Assembly (NCBI GenBank): GCA_963822905.1
Contig: CAWGJF010000001.1
Location: 1,488,001-1,552,000, forward strand
DNA length: 64,000 bases
Source: CAWGJF01 sp963822905
GTDB taxonomy: Bacteria; Bacteroidota; Ignavibacteria; Ignavibacteriales; Ignavibacteriaceae
Reading direction: 5' to 3'
Positions 8,654-18,364 of the stretch are shown here, piece by piece. The position numbers and the translations under genes were made by a program. The stretch's first letter is position 1; every line of letters starts with the position of its first letter. Below the pieces are notes generated by a model. That model did not search any database and was not told the origin of the DNA. It saw only the letters and a list, made by a program, of their open reading frames with translations.

Positions 8654-9979
8654 TTAAGAGGGGATTAAATCAACTGAATTTTTAATATCCAATATTTCGC
8701 AAAAACAGGTTTCATTAACCTGACTGATGATTTTTACACTGCAAAATTTGTTTATGTGATGTGAATTTAATGGAGCTTGAACCCTGATATAATTGGATGA
8801 AAATCCTTTCATCGTTCCTTTAAAATCTCCAGATTCAAAAAGAACATCAATTTCTTTCCCAATTAGTTGTTTCTGAAACTCATTTCTTTTTTTCTCACTT
8901 AGAATCCTAAGTATTTGATTCCTTCTTTTTCTTTCAGGCACATCAATTTTCCCATTTAACTCAATAGCTTTTGTGTCCGGTCTTTCAGAATAAGTGAATA
9001 CGTGTAAATAAGAAACCGGGAGATCTCTCAAAAAATTATGCGTTTTAATAAACTCTTCTTCTGTCTCACCAGGAAAACCAACGATTACATCGACACCAAT
9101 TCCACAATCGGGTATCATTCGCTTTATTTTGTAAATCAGATTTTCATATTCAACAACAGTATATCTTCTTTGCATTGATTTTAGTATTACCGGACTTCCG
9201 CTTTGAAGGGGGATATGAAAATGATGACATATTTTTTCATTCTCTGCGACAAGATGAAGAATATTCTCTGACAAAAGATTTGGTTCAATTGAACTGATTC
9301 TGATTCGAAAGTCTCCTTCAATTTGAACTAGTTTCAGAAGCAAATTATAAAAATCAGTATCAAAGCTCTTTCCATAATCGCCAACGTTTACTCCAGTCAG
9401 AATTATTTCTTTGTAACCGGAATCGAGAAGGGATTTAAATTCTTGAACAACATTTATCAAAGGCATACTTCTACTGCTTCCACGGGCAAGTGGTATTGTG
9501 CAAAAAGAACATTTATAATCACAACCATCTTGAATTTTAAGAAATGCACGGGTTCTCGAATCTGAATCTGTAGAATGAGCAACACCAAACTCTGTAAGAT
9601 CTTCAAGTGGACTAACCCTTATACATGTTAAATCTTTTTTCTCAAATTTATCGAGGATTGAAAATAATTTAAACTTTTCAATACTGCCCAATACTGCATC
9701 AACGCCGTCAATTGAAGCGATTTCCTGTGGACGAAGTTGTGCATAACATCCAGTGACAATTATATAGGCTTCAGGGTTTGTTCTAAGTGCACGTCTTACA
9801 AGTTGCCTGCATTCCTTTTCCGCATTTTCTGTTACTGTGCATGTATTGAACAAATATACATCTGCCTTCTGATTTGAATCTACAATTGTAAATCCATTTT
9901 CAGTAAACTCTTTCCCAATCGTTGAAGTCTCAGAAAAGTTTAACTTGCAGCCTAATGTATGTAGTGAAACCGTTTTCAT
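8654..9979 (-). CDS. mtaB: tRNA t6A37 methylthiotransferase MtaB
   Basis: The 441-residue protein has the usual length and three-part build. The N-terminal UPF0004 domain has Cys11 (LGCKLNF), Cys47 (FNTCTVT) and Cys78 (TGCYAQ), which hold the auxiliary 4Fe-4S cluster. The radical-SAM core has CDYKCSFC (C153, C157, C160) and later GVDVIVGFPGETEEEF. The C-terminal TRAM-like part follows. LGCKLN together with TCTVT separates MtaB from MiaB and RimO. It converts t6A to ms2t6A at position 37 of tRNAs decoding ANN codons. It is separated from rpsA upstream by a strong terminator at 9994-10021. Confidence 0.92.
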   Translation of the reverse strand: MKTVSLHTLGCKLNFSETSTIGKEFTENGFTIVDSNQKADVYLFNTCTVTENAEKECRQLVRRALRTNPEAYIIVTGCYAQLRPQEIASIDGVDAVLGSIEKFKLFSILDKFEKKDLTCIRVSPLEDLTEFGVAHSTDSDSRTRAFLKIQDGCDYKCSFCTIPLARGSSRSMPLINVVQEFKSLLDSGYKEIILTGVNVGDYGKSFDTDFYNLLLKLVQIEGDFRIRISSIEPNLLSENILHLVAENEKICHHFHIPLQSGSPVILKSMQRRYTVVEYENLIYKIKRMIPDCGIGVDVIVGFPGETEEEFIKTHNFLRDLPVSYLHVFTYSERPDTKAIELNGKIDVPERKRRNQILRILSEKKRNEFQKQLIGKEIDVLFESGDFKGTMKGFSSNYIRVQAPLNSHHINKFCSVKIISQVNETCFCEILDIKNSVDLIPS

Positions 9980-9993
9980 TTTAAAAATAAATT

Positions 9994-10021
9994 TAAAAAA
10001 AAGCGGGATATAAATCCCGCC
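9994..10021 (-). terminator. Rho-independent terminator of rpsA
   Basis: A 7-bp stem (GCGGGAT / ATCCCGC) with a 4-nt loop is followed on the minus strand by eight T residues (seen as the A-run 9995-10002). It is placed 24 bases after the rpsA stop codon. Confidence 0.92.
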
Positions 10022-10044
10022 TTAATGTTTTATCATCAGAATTT

Positions 10045-11877
10045 CTACTGATTGTCTTCTTTAGCTTTCGATGTTTCTTTATTAGTTTCATCCTGAATTT
10101 CGAAGATCGGGAACTCCGAAGAATCGATAGCACCCATTTCGGCACTCTTAATGCTTTCAACCGATACTCTGTCAAGTTTATGTTTGGTCAGGTAGTTTTC
10201 AATTTCCTGATCAGGTTTTTCCTTAAGTGCACCGATTGCACTGAGTACAATCTTTTTATTTGTTTTGTCGAATTCGATTACCTTTAAAGGAATTTCATCA
10301 TCAACGGGGAAGTGATTTGCTACATTCTTTATTTTAGAAGTACTTAATTGGTTGGCAGGAACAAATCCATCAACGTCATCAGGTAGTTCAGCAATCAATC
10401 CCTTTTCAATTATCCGTACTACTTTTCCAATGGTGATTGATCCAACAGTGTATTTATTCTCAAAAATATCCCAGGGATTATCTGCAATTTGTTTGTGTCC
10501 TAAAGATATTTTTCTTTGTTCAACATCAACATTCAATACAACTACATCAAGTGGTTCACCTTTTTTAACAACTTCGCCGGGATGTCTTATTTTTTTAGTC
10601 CATGAAAGATCTGAAATATGTACAAGCCCATCGACGCCGGGTTCAAGCTCAACGAAGACACCAAAGTTGGTTAAATTACGAGCAATACCTGTATGTTTTG
10701 AACCGACCGGGTATTTCTTCATTAAAGTTTCCCATGGATCCGGTTCAAGCTGTTTGATTCCAAGAGAAATTTTCTTTTCGTCTTTATCAAGGCTTAGAAT
10801 AACGGCTTCAATAATTTGTCCCATAGCTACAACCTGAGAAGGATGTTTTATATGTTGAGTCCAGCTCATTTCTGAATTGTGAATCAATCCTTCAATACCT
10901 TTTTCGATTTCTATGAATGCACCGTAATCGGTTAGTGAAACAACGCGACCTGATACTTTATCACCAATCTTATATTTCTCATCAATTTTTTCCCAGGGAT
11001 GGGGGAGAAGTTTTTTAAGGCTGAGTGAAATTCTCTTTTTAGCTTCATCAAAATCAGTTACTACTACTTTAATAGTTTCATCAAGTTTTACAATTTCACT
11101 TGGATGATTTATTCTTCCCCAGCTAAGATCTGTAATGTGAATAAGTCCATCAACACCACCAAGATCAACGAATACGCCAAAGTCTGTAATTGCTTTTACA
11201 ATACCTTCAAGTATTTGTCCCTTCTCAAGGCTTTCAAGGATAGCATTCCTCTGATCAGAAATTTCCTCTTCAACAAGAACTTTATGAGAAACAACAACAT
11301 TTTCAGTAGGGACATTTACCTTAACAACTTTGAATTCCATATCCTGCCCAACGAAGGCATCAAAGTCACGGATTGGTCTGATATCGATCTGAGAGCCGGG
11401 AAGGAATGCTTCCATACCCATAAGATCCACTACCATTCCACCTTTTATTCTTTTTATAATTTTTCCAACAAGTATATCGCCAGTTTCATGAGCATTCAAT
11501 ACTCTTTCCCAGATGCGTAAGAAATCTGCCCTCTGTTTGCTAAGTACTAAGTTACCTTCCTGATCTTCAACACTTTCAAGAACAACTTCAACTTCGTCAC
11601 CAACTTTAATTTCGTCTCTTTGTGCAAATTCATTTAAAGATATAGAACCTTCAGATTTAAATCCTACATCAATGATAACATTGTCACCCTGTATGCGGAC
11701 AACCTTACCTTTAATCATTTCACCTTCTTTTACATCCTTGAAGGATTCAGAGTAAAGATTTGCTAAAGTTTCAAATTCTTCCTGTGTATAGTCAACAAGA
11801 TTGAATTTGTTTTTTGCTTTTAAATAATCATCGACAGTCACAACCGGTTTAGTCGTTTCGTTAACCTCTGCAGTCAT
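10045..11877 (-). CDS. rpsA: 30S ribosomal protein S1
   Basis: The 610-residue protein starts at ATG 11877, preceded by AGGAGGT on the minus strand. Six S1 RNA-binding repeats are visible at about residues 50-115, 133-200, 217-287, 304-375, 391-462 and 478-547. Repeats 3-5 are the most canonical (TDFGVFVDLGGVDGLIH, TDYGAFIEIEKGIEGLIH, TNFGVFVELEPGVDGLVH), and 1, 2 and 6 are more diverged, as is usual. S1 binds mRNA leaders to the 30S subunit. A charged tail rich in Glu and Lys ends the protein. cmk lies 81 bases upstream, a widely conserved pairing, and a terminator follows. Confidence 0.97.
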   Translation of the reverse strand: MTAEVNETTKPVVTVDDYLKAKNKFNLVDYTQEEFETLANLYSESFKDVKEGEMIKGKVVRIQGDNVIIDVGFKSEGSISLNEFAQRDEIKVGDEVEVVLESVEDQEGNLVLSKQRADFLRIWERVLNAHETGDILVGKIIKRIKGGMVVDLMGMEAFLPGSQIDIRPIRDFDAFVGQDMEFKVVKVNVPTENVVVSHKVLVEEEISDQRNAILESLEKGQILEGIVKAITDFGVFVDLGGVDGLIHITDLSWGRINHPSEIVKLDETIKVVVTDFDEAKKRISLSLKKLLPHPWEKIDEKYKIGDKVSGRVVSLTDYGAFIEIEKGIEGLIHNSEMSWTQHIKHPSQVVAMGQIIEAVILSLDKDEKKISLGIKQLEPDPWETLMKKYPVGSKHTGIARNLTNFGVFVELEPGVDGLVHISDLSWTKKIRHPGEVVKKGEPLDVVVLNVDVEQRKISLGHKQIADNPWDIFENKYTVGSITIGKVVRIIEKGLIAELPDDVDGFVPANQLSTSKIKNVANHFPVDDEIPLKVIEFDKTNKKIVLSAIGALKEKPDQEIENYLTKHKLDRVSVESIKSAEMGAIDSSEFPIFEIQDETNKETSKAKEDNQ

Positions 11878-11958
11878 TTAACCTCCTGAAAAAAAATCTG
11901 TCTTTCCGGGTAAAGCCATAAAACCGAACGACAGTTTAATTTATTTAACATAAGTTTT

Positions 11959-12684
11959 TTATGTGGCTTTAAAATCCTTTTTGATTTCTAATTTAATACC
12001 TTTTTTCTCTGCGATTCTTTCAGATTCAATCAGTATTTTCCTGACCTGCTGTTCTATCGTTACTTTTGTAGTATCTATTTCAATTGCATCATCAGCTTTT
12101 GTCAGCGGACTTGCTTCACGGCTCGAATCTATATGATCACGTTTTGTAAGATTTCTTAAAATATCATTCACCGAAACATCCACACCAGAATCAGAAAGTT
12201 CCTTTGTTCTTCTTTCTGCCCGGGTGTCTATTGAAGCTGTTAAAAATATCTTTACATCAGCATCCGGAAAAACAACAGTTCCAATATCCCTACCTTCCAT
12301 AACAATTCCACGACCTTCTTTACTCATTTTACGCTGTTTATCTACCAGAATTTTTCTTACTTCAGGAATCTTACTAACATCGCTTACGTGTTTATTAACA
12401 TTTAAACTCCTGATTTCATCTGTGATATCTTTATGATTTAGTTTTACAAATGTTTTACCACCAATAAAATCAAGAACAATTTCGGATTCACCAGCGCTTT
12501 GAACTATCTTTGCTTCATCATCAAGAATATGATTCTCAATTGCAAGCAATGTGATTGCTCTGTACATTGCACCAGTATCAACATATAAATATCCAAGTAG
12601 ATCAGCCAACATTTTTGCAGATGTACTTTTACCGGAACCTGCCGGACCATCAATTGCGATGATTAATCCCTCAGACATAAGCAT
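11959..12684 (-). CDS. cmk: Cytidylate kinase
   Basis: The chosen start is ATG 12684, with GGA 8 bases upstream; ATG 12678 and TTG 12687 are alternatives. The P-loop GPAGSGKST lies at residues 13-21. It is followed by YVDTGAMYRA (nucleotide monophosphate binding), GRDIGTVVFPDADVKIFLTAS and ERR arginine-rich lid motifs. At about 241 residues it is of normal length. It phosphorylates CMP and dCMP with ATP. It is upstream of rpsA on the same strand, matching the common cmk-rpsA order, and dnaX lies further upstream with a 95-base gap. Confidence 0.95.
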   Translation of the reverse strand: MLMSEGLIIAIDGPAGSGKSTSAKMLADLLGYLYVDTGAMYRAITLLAIENHILDDEAKIVQSAGESEIVLDFIGGKTFVKLNHKDITDEIRSLNVNKHVSDVSKIPEVRKILVDKQRKMSKEGRGIVMEGRDIGTVVFPDADVKIFLTASIDTRAERRTKELSDSGVDVSVNDILRNLTKRDHIDSSREASPLTKADDAIEIDTTKVTIEQQVRKILIESERIAEKKGIKLEIKKDFKAT

Positions 12685-12779
12685 CAAAAATATCCATAAT
12701 TAACTATTTTTCAAATAGTTAGAGAGAAATTAAAGTCCAAATATTTTCCAATAAACGGGGTTTTAACTTAAGAGAGGAT

Positions 12780-14450
12780 TTATTCGAGCTTTTGACCGCC
12801 CAATTCATTCAGAATTATTTCTTCATAAGGGTCGAGTGTTTCAGATTTCTGAGATTTCAGTTTTTGTTCTGATAAGGGAATATTTCCAGATTTTTCCATA
12901 GTGCTGATTTCCAAAACTGAATTAAATCTCAATCTTTTCCCAAAGTAATCTTCACATTTTTGTTCAATATATTTTTCGTGCATTCCAAAAGTTTTTTTAC
13001 TTTCATCATCTGTGAATCTTACATCAAGTTGATTTCCAATTAATTTAACCGGCTTTAGTTTTTCCAATGCTGGTCCCAGTAAAAATCCTTTTTCGTTATT
13101 AATAACATTCACAAATCCCTGCCACATTTCTACTACTTTATTAAAATCAAGTTCAGAAATATTTATCAGCGAATTTATTTCTGCTTCAGTATCCTGAATT
13201 TTGACAGGTTCCCTGACAGTTTTACTTAGTTTTTTTTCTGAATCGTATTTTGTTTCCTCAATAGCTGATTTGTTAAATAAATTTTGTTTCTGAATTTTAT
13301 TTGAAGAATTTTCAATTGTACTTTCGTCTTTAACATTATTTATCAAATTGGAAATTGTTTGGGTCCTTTCCAATCCTACCAGGTGGCACAATGCTATTTC
13401 AACTTTTAATTTTTGATTCTGAGAATATTTTAATTCTTGTTGAGTCCTATTTAAAAAACCAAGTAAGCGAAGCAGATCGCTTTCAGAAAATTTATCTTTA
13501 TAATCAAGGTACATGTTTTTATAAACTTCAGCAGTTTCTGCAAGATCGGGTTTATCAGTTACAACAACAGTTAAAATATTTCTCAAATGTTCGTTTAAAC
13601 CATCTATAAAATCTATAAAATCCCAGCCGTTTTTAAATATTGTATTTGAAACATCAAAAACAGTTTTATAATTTTTACTAAGTATGGCATCTGAAATATT
13701 AAAAAATATTTCCTCATCAATCAGGTTTAACATTTGAGATACGATTTCAGCATCGATTTTTCCATTACAATAAGCTATAACCTGGTCAAAGTAACTTTCA
13801 GCATCACGTAAAGCTCCGTCAGCTTTTTTAGAAATGATTGTCAGGGTTTTATCATCAATGACAATTTTTTCTTCCTTAGCTATTTTAGCTAAAGTATTTT
13901 TAATCGTTTCAAGTTGAATTCTTCGAAAATCATATCTCTGGCATCTTGAAATAATAGTCAGTGGAACTTTGTGTGCATCTGTAGTTGCGAAAATAAAAAC
14001 TGTATGTGCCGGTGGTTCTTCAAGTGTTTTGAGGAATGCATTGAATGATTCCTTTGTTAGCATATGCACTTCATCAATAATATAGATTTTATATTTTCCG
14101 CGTGTTGGCGCATACTTTACTGATTCTCTTAAAGTTCTTATCTCATCAATACCACGATTTGAGGCCCCATCAATTTCAATTATATCCATTGATTGAGTCG
14201 ATGAAATCGATTTGCACATTTCACATTCATTACAAGGCTCTGAGTCCTTCAGGTTTTCACAATTCAATGCTTTTGCAAGAATCCTGGCAGTTGTGGTTTT
14301 GCCAACTCCTCTTGGTCCAGTAAACAAATAAGCGTGAGCAACGCGATTTTCTTTAATTGCATTTTTTAAAGTGCTGGTAATGTGTTCCTGTCCAACAACA
14401 TCACTGAACTTTTGCGGACGCCATTTTCTTGCAGTTACCTGAAATGCCAT
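12780..14450 (-). CDS. dnaX: DNA polymerase III subunit gamma/tau
   Basis: The 556-residue protein has the N-terminal RPQKFSDVVGQEH motif, Walker A GPRGVGKT (residues 45-52), the zinc module C64, C73, C76, C79, Walker B IIDEVHML and the sensor region FIFATTDAHKVP. It is the clamp-loader ATPase that loads the beta sliding clamp. Residues after about 370 are polar and low in similarity, as expected for the tau-specific region. No obvious slippery A-rich frameshift signal was found at the domain boundary. It lies 27 bases downstream of the fRMsr gene, so it probably shares a transcript with lon. Confidence 0.95.
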   Translation of the reverse strand: MAFQVTARKWRPQKFSDVVGQEHITSTLKNAIKENRVAHAYLFTGPRGVGKTTTARILAKALNCENLKDSEPCNECEMCKSISSTQSMDIIEIDGASNRGIDEIRTLRESVKYAPTRGKYKIYIIDEVHMLTKESFNAFLKTLEEPPAHTVFIFATTDAHKVPLTIISRCQRYDFRRIQLETIKNTLAKIAKEEKIVIDDKTLTIISKKADGALRDAESYFDQVIAYCNGKIDAEIVSQMLNLIDEEIFFNISDAILSKNYKTVFDVSNTIFKNGWDFIDFIDGLNEHLRNILTVVVTDKPDLAETAEVYKNMYLDYKDKFSESDLLRLLGFLNRTQQELKYSQNQKLKVEIALCHLVGLERTQTISNLINNVKDESTIENSSNKIQKQNLFNKSAIEETKYDSEKKLSKTVREPVKIQDTEAEINSLINISELDFNKVVEMWQGFVNVINNEKGFLLGPALEKLKPVKLIGNQLDVRFTDDESKKTFGMHEKYIEQKCEDYFGKRLRFNSVLEISTMEKSGNIPLSEQKLKSQKSETLDPYEEIILNELGGQKLE

Positions 14451-14477
14451 TTTAATCTTTGATGAATTAGAAATAGT

Positions 14478-14969
14478 TTATTTTATAATTATTTCTGAAA
14501 GGAATTTACATAATTCTTCCAGGTAAAGTTTATCCGTTTGAGTGAAAGAATGGTGTAAATAACTATCTATATCAAGAACCCCAAAAAGTTTATCATTTAT
14601 AATAATAGGCACAACAATTTCTGATTTTGAATCAGCATCACAAGCAATGTGCCCGGGGAATTTATCAACATCCGGAACTATAATTGTCTCTCTTTTTAAT
14701 GCTGCTGTACCGCACACACCCTTCCCAACTTCGATTTGGGTGCAGGCAACTTTCCCCTGGAAAGGACCGAGATACAATTTTTTGTTGTCAAAAATATAAA
14801 AACCAACCCAGCTAATTTTATCAAAGGATTGTTTTAGAAGTGCAGAAAGGTTAGATAAATTAGTTATCAGTTCATCATTTTTGTCTAAAAGCGATTCAGA
14901 TTGGGATATAACATTCTGATATTGTTCATCAAGCGAAATATTTTTATCAACCAAAACATTCTCAGTCAA
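14478..14969 (-). CDS. msrC: Free methionine-(R)-sulfoxide reductase (GAF domain)
   Basis: This is a 163-residue single GAF domain protein. The three cysteines typical of fRMsr enzymes are present: C76 (VACTQIEVG), C86 (GKGVCGTAA) and C110 (HIACDADSKSEIVVP). WVGFYI and the GPFQG loop also match. The enzyme reduces free methionine-R-sulfoxide with thioredoxin. The TTG start immediately follows the lon stop codon (TAATTG), suggesting translational coupling with the stress protease. The start codon is non-canonical, but the frame has no better upstream option. Confidence 0.85.
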   Translation of the reverse strand: MTENVLVDKNISLDEQYQNVISQSESLLDKNDELITNLSNLSALLKQSFDKISWVGFYIFDNKKLYLGPFQGKVACTQIEVGKGVCGTAALKRETIIVPDVDKFPGHIACDADSKSEIVVPIIINDKLFGVLDIDSYLHHSFTQTDKLYLEELCKFLSEIIIK

Positions 14970-17426
14970 TTATTTTGCTTTCTTCTTAGGTGATTTTTTC
15001 TTCTTATTTTTTTCTTGAAAAGCCGTTCTCAGTTTTATATCGGGGAATATATATGGAATAGCTTCCTCAGCACGTTCAATCGGGATCAAATTCATTCCTG
15101 ATTTTACTTTATCCGGTATTTCTTTCAAATCTATTTCATTCTCTTTTGGAATTAAAACAGTTTTGATATCATTCCTTTTTGCAGCTAATAATTTTTCAGT
15201 AAGTCCCCCGATCATCAGGATTGAACCTGTTAAAGTTATTTCACCTGTCATTGCAACATTATTTGAGGCAGGTTTTCCACTTATTGCAGAAAGCATTGCC
15301 ATTGCCATTGTTATTCCCGCTGAAGGACCGTCTTTTGGAATTGATCCTTCCGGAAGATGAATATGAATTTCTTTTCCTTTAAAAAAGTCCGGACTTAAAC
15401 CAAATTTTTTAGCTGATGACCGGAGATAACTCAACGCTGCCTGGGCTGATTCTTTCATTACATTACCAAGCTGTCCGGTTAAATTTAATTTACCGGAACC
15501 ATTCATAATTGTTACATCAACTGTTAACAGTTCACCGCCGGTGCTTGTCCATGCTAATCCCGTTACACTTCCAATTTTATCACCTTTGCTGTGTCGCATA
15601 TTACGGTAACGCGGATTCTTCAAATATTCTTCAACTTTTTTCTCGTCAATAATGTGTTTTATCTTTGATTTCTTTTTGCCATTAGTTGATTCGTTCATTA
15701 CAATATCTTTTGCAAGCTTCCTTAAAATAGCTGCAGCTTCGCGCTCAAGGTTTCTAACACCAGCTTCACGTGTATATTCTCTTATTATTTTTTTAATAGC
15801 AGCGTCTTCAAACTCTGCTCTGTTTTTATCCAGTCCGTGAGCTTTAAGTTGTTTTGGTATTAAATGTTTTTTCGCAATTTCAAGTTTATCAAACTCGAGA
15901 TAACCCGGAAGTTCAATAATTTCCATTCTATCCTGAAGCGGAAGAGGAATATTATATCTGACATTTGCAGTTGTGATAAACATAACCTGTTGTAAGTCAT
16001 AATCAACTTCAAGATAGTGATCACTGAAAGTATGATTTTGTTCAGGATCCAAAACCTCAAGCATTGCAGATGAAGGATCTCCACGGAAATCCATACTCAT
16101 TTTGTCTATTTCGTCTAAAAGAATAACCGGGTTAATGGTTCCGGCGCGTTTCATTGATTGAACAATTTTCCCGGGCATTGATCCAATATATGTTCTCCTG
16201 TGCCCACGAATTTCCGCTTCATCTCTTACACCGCCTAAACTGATTCTAACAAACTTTCTTCCAAGTGCACGGGCAATAGACATTCCAAGTGATGTTTTGC
16301 CAACTCCGGGAGGTCCTACAAAACAAAGTATCTGACCCCGCATTTGTTTAACAAGATTTAATACAGCGATATGCTCAATTATTCTTTCCTTAGGTTTTTC
16401 TAATCCAAAATGATCTTCATCCAGGATTTTTTGAACATGTTTTATATAAAGATTATCTTTTGTCTTTTTTGACCACGGAACATCAATTAACCAATCAAGA
16501 TAATTTCTGATTACTGTGGACTCCGGTGACATCGGCGGAGTTTTTTTCAGTTTGTTAAATTCTTCATAAGCTTTCTCTTCAACATGTTTTGGCATCCTTG
16601 CTTTTTTGATTTTAATCCTGATTTTCATGAATTCCGGTGATGCGTCTTCATCTTCTCCAAGTTCATCCTGTAAGATTTTTATTTGTTCCTGGATAATAAA
16701 TTTACGCTGAGTTTTAGCAATATTTTCCTGGACCTTGTTGTCAATTTCTTTTTCGATTTTCAGTATATCAATTTCAGAATTTAAAATTTTTATTACTTCG
16801 TAGTATTGTTCTTTCAGTTCATGTTTTTGAAGAATTGATTGTTTGACTTCAATAGACTGGCTAATGTTTGCAGCTGCATAAAATAATTTTCTATCAGGTT
16901 CGCTAATCGTATCAAATGCCGCAAGTGTATCATTAGAAATGTTCCTGCTTATTTTTACGTACTCTTTAAATAAGGCTGACATTTGCCTGATCATTGCATT
17001 CATTTCATGATCATTTTGTGTCTCAGGAAGAACGACTTCAATTTTTGCTTCAAAAAAATCTTCTCTCTTTGAAAACTTAACAATTCTTGCCTGTATCAAT
17101 CCATCCACAAGGATCTTCATCAGGCCATTGGGCAGCTTAAGAATTTGAACAATTTTTGCAATTGTTCCATCAGTGTAAATATCATTTTCACCAGGGTCTT
17201 CTACTGAAGATTTTTTTTGAGTCGAAAGAAAAATATACTTTGTATTTTCTGAAGCGTAATTTGCAGCACGAATTGATTGCTCCCGGCCAACTAAAACCGG
17301 GAAAATCATATATGGAAAAATGACAATATCCCTTAATGGAAGAACAGGAAGTAAATCCGGTAAACTATCTATAAAAGAACTTGTATCTTCTTTTTTTATT
17401 TCAACTTCGCTAGCTTCTTTTAACAA
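14970..17426 (-). CDS. lon: ATP-dependent Lon protease
   Basis: The 818-residue protein has the normal length of bacterial LonA. The N-terminal substrate-binding domain (PVLPLRDIVIFPYMIFPV) is followed by a coiled-coil linker, the AAA+ module with Walker A GPPGVGKT (371-378) and Walker B LLDEID (436-441), and the protease domain with catalytic S702 (KDGPSAG) and K745 (GGLTEKLLAAKR). The tail is lysine-rich. It degrades misfolded and regulatory proteins. The start is TTG 17426 after the Shine-Dalgarno AGGTGAG. It is the first gene of a probable lon-msrC-dnaX transcript and is divergent from the suhB-like gene. Confidence 0.97.
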   Translation of the reverse strand: MLKEASEVEIKKEDTSSFIDSLPDLLPVLPLRDIVIFPYMIFPVLVGREQSIRAANYASENTKYIFLSTQKKSSVEDPGENDIYTDGTIAKIVQILKLPNGLMKILVDGLIQARIVKFSKREDFFEAKIEVVLPETQNDHEMNAMIRQMSALFKEYVKISRNISNDTLAAFDTISEPDRKLFYAAANISQSIEVKQSILQKHELKEQYYEVIKILNSEIDILKIEKEIDNKVQENIAKTQRKFIIQEQIKILQDELGEDEDASPEFMKIRIKIKKARMPKHVEEKAYEEFNKLKKTPPMSPESTVIRNYLDWLIDVPWSKKTKDNLYIKHVQKILDEDHFGLEKPKERIIEHIAVLNLVKQMRGQILCFVGPPGVGKTSLGMSIARALGRKFVRISLGGVRDEAEIRGHRRTYIGSMPGKIVQSMKRAGTINPVILLDEIDKMSMDFRGDPSSAMLEVLDPEQNHTFSDHYLEVDYDLQQVMFITTANVRYNIPLPLQDRMEIIELPGYLEFDKLEIAKKHLIPKQLKAHGLDKNRAEFEDAAIKKIIREYTREAGVRNLEREAAAILRKLAKDIVMNESTNGKKKSKIKHIIDEKKVEEYLKNPRYRNMRHSKGDKIGSVTGLAWTSTGGELLTVDVTIMNGSGKLNLTGQLGNVMKESAQAALSYLRSSAKKFGLSPDFFKGKEIHIHLPEGSIPKDGPSAGITMAMAMLSAISGKPASNNVAMTGEITLTGSILMIGGLTEKLLAAKRNDIKTVLIPKENEIDLKEIPDKVKSGMNLIPIERAEEAIPYIFPDIKLRTAFQEKNKKKKSPKKKAK

Positions 17427-17560
17427 TTCTCACCTGTTTTAATAGTTCAAAAATTAACTTGAAATATATCAAAATCGCTTCCGGCATTCAAGGAATCAAA
17501 ACCTGCTATGCCCCAATGCACAATTATAAATCGAAATTACAGCCATTCTTACATTATCGA

Positions 17561-17568
17561 TATATTTG
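17561..17568 (+). promoter_or_regulatory. Candidate -7 box (TATATTTG)
   Basis: TATATTTG matches TAnnTTTG and lies 20 bases before the ATG of the inositol monophosphatase-like gene, in the divergent intergenic region shared with lon. Confidence 0.4.
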
Positions 17569-17588
17569 AATGAACAATAGTAATTTTT

Positions 17589-18359
17589 ATGATAAATGAT
17601 ATTATAAACATAGCAAAAGAAGCCGGAGGAATAATTAAGGATGGATTCGGAAAATCTTTTCAGATTGAATTCAAAACCGGTGAAAACAATCTTGTAACAG
17701 ATATAGATAAAGCTTCCGAATCGTTGATCATAAATTTTGTACAAAAGAAATATCCATCACACGGAATTCTTGCTGAAGAGGGTGGTGGGATGAATTCGAA
17801 TGCAGAATATGTTTGGGTGATTGATCCATTAGATGGCACGACAAACTTTGCACACTCGCTGCCGATTTTTGCAGTATCTATCGGAGTTCAGAAAAAAGGT
17901 GAAACAATTGCCGGAGTTGTTTATGATGTTATGAATGATATCATTTATTCGGCAGAAAAGAATTCTGGTGCATTTTCAAATAATGAAAAAATTTATGTTT
18001 CCGGAAGAGAAACATTATCACAAAGCGTACTTGTAACCGGATTTCCTTATGATATAAAAGACAATCCGGGAAAAGCTTTTGAACGGTTTGAACTGCTTAC
18101 AAAATCATCCCGTGGAATGAGAAGACTAGGTTCTGCAGCAATTGATTTTTGTTACCTTGCAAAAGGTGTATTTGACGGGTTCTGGGAAGTTCATCTTCAT
18201 CCATGGGATATTTGCGCAGGGAAATTAATTGTGGAAGAAGCTGGCGGGAAAGTAACCGACTTCAAAGGTAACCGGATTAATATTTTTTCTAAAAAGATAC
18301 TTTCAACTAACGGAAAGATTCATAACGAAATTATCAAACTGATGAACACAATTGATTAA
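17589..18359 (+). CDS. Inositol-1-monophosphatase family protein
   Basis: The 256-residue protein has the full set of metal-binding motifs: LAEEGG (residues 61-66), DPLDGTTNF (79-87, two metal-binding Asp) and the C-terminal HPWDICAGKLIVEEAGG. The family (SuhB/IMPase) hydrolyses inositol monophosphate or related sugar phosphates, and some members act on adenosine bisphosphates. The substrate is not fixed by sequence. It is convergent with the acyl-CoA ligase gene, with only 5 bases between stops. Confidence 0.9.
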   Translation: MINDIINIAKEAGGIIKDGFGKSFQIEFKTGENNLVTDIDKASESLIINFVQKKYPSHGILAEEGGGMNSNAEYVWVIDPLDGTTNFAHSLPIFAVSIGVQKKGETIAGVVYDVMNDIIYSAEKNSGAFSNNEKIYVSGRETLSQSVLVTGFPYDIKDNPGKAFERFELLTKSSRGMRRLGSAAIDFCYLAKGVFDGFWEVHLHPWDICAGKLIVEEAGGKVTDFKGNRINIFSKKILSTNGKIHNEIIKLMNTID

Positions 18360-18364
18360 TTACC

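Noticed and set aside
10352..11520. Plus-strand open frames of 161 and 138 codons opposite rpsA
   Set aside because: They are antisense shadows of the strongly supported S1 repeats on the minus strand and show no ribosome site or domain.
12780..14450. Programmed frameshift in dnaX
   Set aside because: No A-AAA-AAG-type slippery sequence with a following stem was found near the gamma/tau boundary.
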